This document shows positions 60,468 to 64,000 of a stretch of DNA of 64,000 nucleotides, piece after piece. The notes under the pieces were generated by a model. The model made no database searches, was not told where the DNA came from, and was given only the letters and a program-made list of their open reading frames with translations. The stretch's first letter is position 1; every line of letters starts with the position of its first letter. Source of the DNA: an uncultured Tenacibaculum sp. (lineage in GTDB: Bacteria > Bacteroidota > Bacteroidia > Flavobacteriales > Flavobacteriaceae); assembly GCA_937922085.1 (NCBI GenBank), contig CAKZVD010000003.1, positions 1-64,000 on the forward strand, given 5' to 3'. The position numbers and the translations under genes were made by a program.

Positions 60468-61895
60468 ATGAAAAAATATGCTATAATTGATATAGAAACG
60501 AATGGAGGCGTTAAAATAACAGAAATAAGTATTTTTATTTATGATGGAGCATCAATTGTAGATGAGTTTACAACTTTAATTAATCCGGAATGTAATATTC
60601 CTCCACGTATTACAAGCCTAACAGGGATTGATAATTTTATGGTTAAAGATTCTCCAAAGTTTTATGAAGTAGCTAAGAGTATCTATGAAATAACTAAGGA
60701 GTGTATTTTTGTTGCTCATAATGTGAATTTCGATTACGGTATTATTAGTAAGGAATTCAAGTCTTTAGGATTAGATTATAGAAGAAAAAAATTGTGTACC
60801 ATACGATTATCTAGAAAATTATTACCCAACAAACAATCGTATAGTTTAGGTAAATTATGTTTATCTGACGGTATTGAATTAAGAGACAGACATAGAGCTA
60901 GGGGAGATGCTGAAGCTACTGTTACTTTATTTTCTAAGTTACTAAACCTTAATGAGAAAAGTGAAGTAAATATTTTTGAATCTTTCTTAAATCCAAAATC
61001 TAGAGAAGCAACATTACCGCCATTATTACCTAAAACTGTTTTTGATAATTTATCTGAGAAACATGGTGTTTATTATTTTTGGAATGAAGCAAAAGAAATA
61101 ATTTACGTTGGTAAAGCTAATAATATAAAACAAAGAGTACTAAGTCATTTCTATGATAAAAAGAAGAAAGAGATTAGTATGTGTATGGCTACTGCAAATA
61201 TTACCTACAAAGAAACAGGTAATGAATTGATTGCTTTATTATTAGAATCTTCTGAAATAAAACATATTTATCCTAAGTTTAATAGAGCACAAAGGCGTTC
61301 TAATGAAAGTTACGGGCTTTTTAGTTATAAGGACAGAAAAGGAATCACACATTTAGCTTGGAATGCATTAAAATTAATTAAAGATCCAATTGTAAAGTTT
61401 TATTCCAATTCTGAAGCACGCAGTTTTGTAGAAAAATTGTGTAAAGAGCATGAATTATGTCTGAAATATTGTCATTTGCAAACAAATGTAAGTAGTTGTT
61501 TTCATTATCAATTAAAAGAGTGTAAAGGTATTTGTCGTAATGAAGAAGATAATACTACTTATAATAAAAGAGTTGAAAAAGCAATAGCTTCTGTGAGTTT
61601 TAATACAGAAAACTTTGTAATTCTTGAAGACGGATTAAAAGAAAATGAAATTTCTTTTGTATTGGTTTTAAACAATATATATAAAGGTTTTGGTTACATA
61701 AAAGATGCTTATGATTTAACTACACAAGATTATTTAAATGCTGTTATTTCAAAAAAAGATAATAGAGATATTCAAAGAATACTACAAAGCTATATTAAAA
61801 AGAATAACGATTGCATAACTGTTATTAATTCTGATTTTAACGATAAAGAAGAGATTACTACAAAATCTGATATTTTAGATTTATTTAGTAATTAA
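60468..61895 (+). CDS. DnaQ-type exonuclease fused to a GIY-YIG (UvrC-N-like) nuclease
   Basis: 475 residues. DEDDh exonuclease domain (1-165): AIIDIETNG, AHNVNFDYGII and HRARGDAEAT are ExoI-III. Then a GIY-YIG endonuclease domain (about 190-275): HGVYYFWNEAKEIIYVGKANNIKQRVLSHF with the catalytic Tyr/Arg set and the later NELIALLLESSEIKHIYPKFN. The tail is Cys-containing (CLKYCHL, CKGICR). This is the Cho/DNA-polymerase-III-epsilon fusion known in Bacteroidota, probably for excision repair. Confidence 0.92.
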   Translation: MKKYAIIDIETNGGVKITEISIFIYDGASIVDEFTTLINPECNIPPRITSLTGIDNFMVKDSPKFYEVAKSIYEITKECIFVAHNVNFDYGIISKEFKSLGLDYRRKKLCTIRLSRKLLPNKQSYSLGKLCLSDGIELRDRHRARGDAEATVTLFSKLLNLNEKSEVNIFESFLNPKSREATLPPLLPKTVFDNLSEKHGVYYFWNEAKEIIYVGKANNIKQRVLSHFYDKKKKEISMCMATANITYKETGNELIALLLESSEIKHIYPKFNRAQRRSNESYGLFSYKDRKGITHLAWNALKLIKDPIVKFYSNSEARSFVEKLCKEHELCLKYCHLQTNVSSCFHYQLKECKGICRNEEDNTTYNKRVEKAIASVSFNTENFVILEDGLKENEISFVLVLNNIYKGFGYIKDAYDLTTQDYLNAVISKKDNRDIQRILQSYIKKNNDCITVINSDFNDKEEITTKSDILDLFSN

Positions 61896-62067
61896 AAGAG
61901 GTATAACAGTTTCTTAAATATTCTATTTGACAAGTATTTAATGTTGTTTATTCATAAATAGCTTTTATATACTATGATATATATGAAAAAAATAAAAAGG
62001 GAAAAAAAAAGTTCATAATTTATGTTCATATTTTTTTTAAAAAACTTTTTTATATCAAAAAATAGTT

Positions 62068-62266
62068 TATATTTATCAAATCTTATTAGATAAGTTAAAT
62101 GAAACGTTTTGCTTATTTCGCGAACAATTTTTCTTGGAAGATTAAAAATTGTTTAGTGTTTTGGAAACACAACGGAAAAATTAAGGTATCTTCCTATTTT
62201 CATAAATATTCTTTACCACTGAATTTTTACAGACAGTGCGGTGATTGTTTGGCTTTACGAGTCTAA
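62068..62266 (+). other. Duplicated leader element 2 with 55-codon ORF, upstream of speA
   Basis: A -7-like TATATTTA precedes an ATG by 24 bp; the frame (62099-62266: MKRFAYFANNFSWKIKNCLV...LALRV) is 55 codons, like its partner at 54963. Conserved parts include KIKNC-VF-KHN-KIKVSS and the final LRV. speA begins 165 bp after the ORF. Either a small protein or a leader/regulatory RNA. A hairpin AAGCTAT/ATAGCTT lies at 62302-62320. The rest of the 61896-62431 gap shows nothing else. Confidence 0.55.
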
Positions 62267-62431
62267 CTTACTATTCATTTTATTTTAATAAAAACAAATT
62301 GAAGCTATTTTACATAGCTTAATATCCTTGTTTTTAATTCGTTTAAAAAGTTCTAGCATTAAGATAATGTTATAACTTCTTTTTGAATAATTTCTCTGTA
62401 CACTAAATACAGATATAATATAACTTATAAA

Positions 62432-63823
62432 ATGAATACTAAGTATATAGATTTAATAGAACAAACTTTTGATTTTCCTCAGAAGGAATTTCACACGAAA
62501 AATAATCAGTTATTTTTCCATAATATAAATATGATGGAGTTAGTGAAACAATATGGAACTCCCTTAAAATTTACTTATTTACCAAAAATATCTGAAAACA
62601 TTAATAGAGCCAAATATTGGTTTAATAAGGCTATAGAAAAGAATGATTATAAAGGAACTTATAATTATAGTTATTGTACAAAAAGTTCACATTTTAAACA
62701 TGTCTTAAAAGAGGCATTAAAAAATGATATTCATATAGAAACTTCTTCTGCTTTTGATATAGATATTATTAAATCTCTAAAACAAGAAGGAAAATTAAGT
62801 AATGATACTTACGTCTTATGTAATGGTTTTAAGAGAGATCAATATATTGCAAATATTGCAAGTTTAATTGATAGTGGACATACGAACTGCATTCCTATTA
62901 TCGATAATTATGAAGAATTAAATTTAATTTTAGAAGAAACTAAAAGTAAATTTAAAATTGGTATTCGTATAGCTTCTGAGGAAGAGCCTAAGTTTGAGTT
63001 TTATACGAGTCGTTTAGGAATAGGCTATAAAAACATTGTCTCGTTTTATGAACGTGAAATCTCAAATAACCCTCAAGCAGAACTGAAAATGCTACACTTT
63101 TTTATAAACACAGGTATAAAAGACAATGCATACTATTGGAATGAATTATTAAAATGCTTGAATGTATATATTGAACTTAAAAAGGTATGCCCAACATTAG
63201 ACAGCTTAAATATAGGAGGTGGATTTCCTATAAAAAATTCATTAGGATTTGATTATGATTATGAATACATAGTTGATGAAATTATTAATCAAATAAATGT
63301 AGCATGTAAAGAAGCAGAAGTAGATGTACCTAATATTTTTACTGAATTTGGAAGTTTCACTGTAGGTGAAGCTGGTGGTGCTGTATATGAAGTTTTATAC
63401 CAAAAGAAACAAAATGATCGTGAAAAATGGAATATGATTAACTCATCATTCATAACTACTTTACCTGATGCTTGGGCAATAAATAAGCGCTTTATAATGC
63501 TTCCTTTAAATAAGTGGAATGAGAAGTATGAACGTGTTTTATTAGGGGGGTTAACATGTGACAGTGATGATTATTATAATTCAGAACAACACGTAAATGG
63601 TATCTATTTACCTATTTATGAAAAAGAAAGACCTTTATATGTGGGCTTTTTTAACACAGGAGCTTATCAAGAAACCATAGGTGGTTTTGGAGGTCTTCAA
63701 CATTGCCTTATTCCAAATCCAAAACATATTTTAATTGATAAAAGTGAAAAAGGATATTTAACTACAAAATTATTTAAAGAACAACAAAAAAGTGAAGAAC
63801 TATTATCAATCTTAGGATACTAG
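62432..63823 (+). CDS. speA: Arginine decarboxylase, PLP fold type III (alanine-racemase-like)
   Basis: 463 residues, the compact form found in Bacteroidota. TIM-barrel features: YNYSYCTKSSHFKHVLKEAL with the PLP Lys, GHTNCIPIIDNYEEL, LNIGGGFPIKN binding the phosphate, and TEFGSFTVGEAGGAVYEV. C-terminal beta domain with the catalytic Cys-Asp motif LLGGLTCDSDDYY. It turns arginine to agmatine. The agmatinase gene 17 bp downstream makes an operon for putrescine synthesis. Confidence 0.93.
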   Translation: MNTKYIDLIEQTFDFPQKEFHTKNNQLFFHNINMMELVKQYGTPLKFTYLPKISENINRAKYWFNKAIEKNDYKGTYNYSYCTKSSHFKHVLKEALKNDIHIETSSAFDIDIIKSLKQEGKLSNDTYVLCNGFKRDQYIANIASLIDSGHTNCIPIIDNYEELNLILEETKSKFKIGIRIASEEEPKFEFYTSRLGIGYKNIVSFYEREISNNPQAELKMLHFFINTGIKDNAYYWNELLKCLNVYIELKKVCPTLDSLNIGGGFPIKNSLGFDYDYEYIVDEIINQINVACKEAEVDVPNIFTEFGSFTVGEAGGAVYEVLYQKKQNDREKWNMINSSFITTLPDAWAINKRFIMLPLNKWNEKYERVLLGGLTCDSDDYYNSEQHVNGIYLPIYEKERPLYVGFFNTGAYQETIGGFGGLQHCLIPNPKHILIDKSEKGYLTTKLFKEQQKSEELLSILGY

Positions 63824-63840
63824 TTATAAAAGATAAAATC

Positions 63841-64000
63841 ATGACAACAAAAAATTATGCAGGTATTCCTGATAAATATGGGAAATTAGAAAATGCAAAA
63901 ATTGTATTAATTCCTGTCCCTTATGACGGAACAAGCACTTGGCAAAAAGGGGCTGATAAAGGACCAAAAGCATTCTTAGAAGCTTCAGAAAACATGGAGT
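63841..64000 (+). CDS. speB: Agmatinase (partial, runs off the right edge)
   Basis: The 53 codons visible (MTTKNYAGIPDKYGKLENAKIVLIPVPYDGTSTWQKGADKGPKAF) match the N-terminus of the agmatinase/arginase family, with the typical PYDGTSTW and KGP motifs. The metal-binding motifs lie outside the window. It follows speA by 17 bp, giving the agmatine-to-putrescine step after arginine decarboxylation. Confidence 0.9.
   Translation, partial: MTTKNYAGIPDKYGKLENAKIVLIPVPYDGTSTWQKGADKGPKAFLEASENME

Overview
The window is AT-rich chromosomal DNA from a marine-type member of the Flavobacteriaceae (Bacteroidota), perhaps Tenacibaculum or a close relative. The evidence is two giant secreted proteins with type IX secretion sorting tails, Bacteroidota-style -7 boxes (TAnnTTTG), and several families almost confined to this group (DUF2452, Lacal_2735, DUF4251, PorSS-type modular peptidases, TPR histidine kinases). 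The genus is a guess.

Layout. 1-12 kb: a peptide ABC-transporter ATPase running off the left edge, two T9SS-exported modular proteins (subtilisin-like protease and sortilin/BNR protein) that share a promoter motif and near-identical Fn3+MAM modules, a decayed T9SS tail and an ABC-F ATPase. 12-21 kb: minus-strand housekeeping and hypothetical genes (PSD-family decarboxylase, DUF2200, DUF2306, YARHG lipoprotein, 3'-5' exonuclease, PepP, Crp-like regulator). 20.8-23.6 kb: an IS1595-type insertion that has beheaded a metallophosphoesterase, then a GG-leader peptide gene. 23.7-28.7 kb: a tRNA locus. 28.8-42 kb: yidC, a cupin, five GG-leader Cys-rich peptide genes with a lipoprotein and a LytTR two-component system, then a trypsin-like protease / unknown / histidine kinase / NarL regulator operon, a ZIP transporter and a methyltransferase. 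42-64 kb: mostly core genes (RNA methyltransferase, HU, fmt, recQ, parvulin cluster, MoxR, RimB-RimK fusion, MscS, USP, CorA, exonuclease-GIY-YIG, speA-speB).

The most unusual system is at 23.7-28.7 kb. Two short ORFs (35 and 42 codons), each followed by a Rho-independent terminator, precede an array of 18 tRNA genes representing 11 species, an RNase H-like YkuK gene and a slipin gene. Twelve consecutive codons of the first ORF (QFELCSYDFRPS) call every one of the 11 tRNA species of the array, including codons uncommon in this AT-rich genome (CGC, CCG, TCG, CTT) that the array tRNAs would read. In the second ORF 18 of 19 consecutive codons do so. In each, a GGAG-containing segment 11-12 nt after this block can pair with the 5' arm of the terminator. 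This looks like translational attenuation: loss of any one tRNA would stall the ribosome, prevent termination and switch on a reserve tRNA set. The function is inferred, but the codon/tRNA match is directly visible.

Other points of interest are a LytTR-linked family of orphan GG-leader peptides with a 21-bp-spaced direct repeat, a cytoplasmic trypsin-like protease joined to a sensor kinase operon, and a duplicated leader region (matched -7 box, 55-codon ORF, similar spacing) ahead of both the rimK-like gene and speA.
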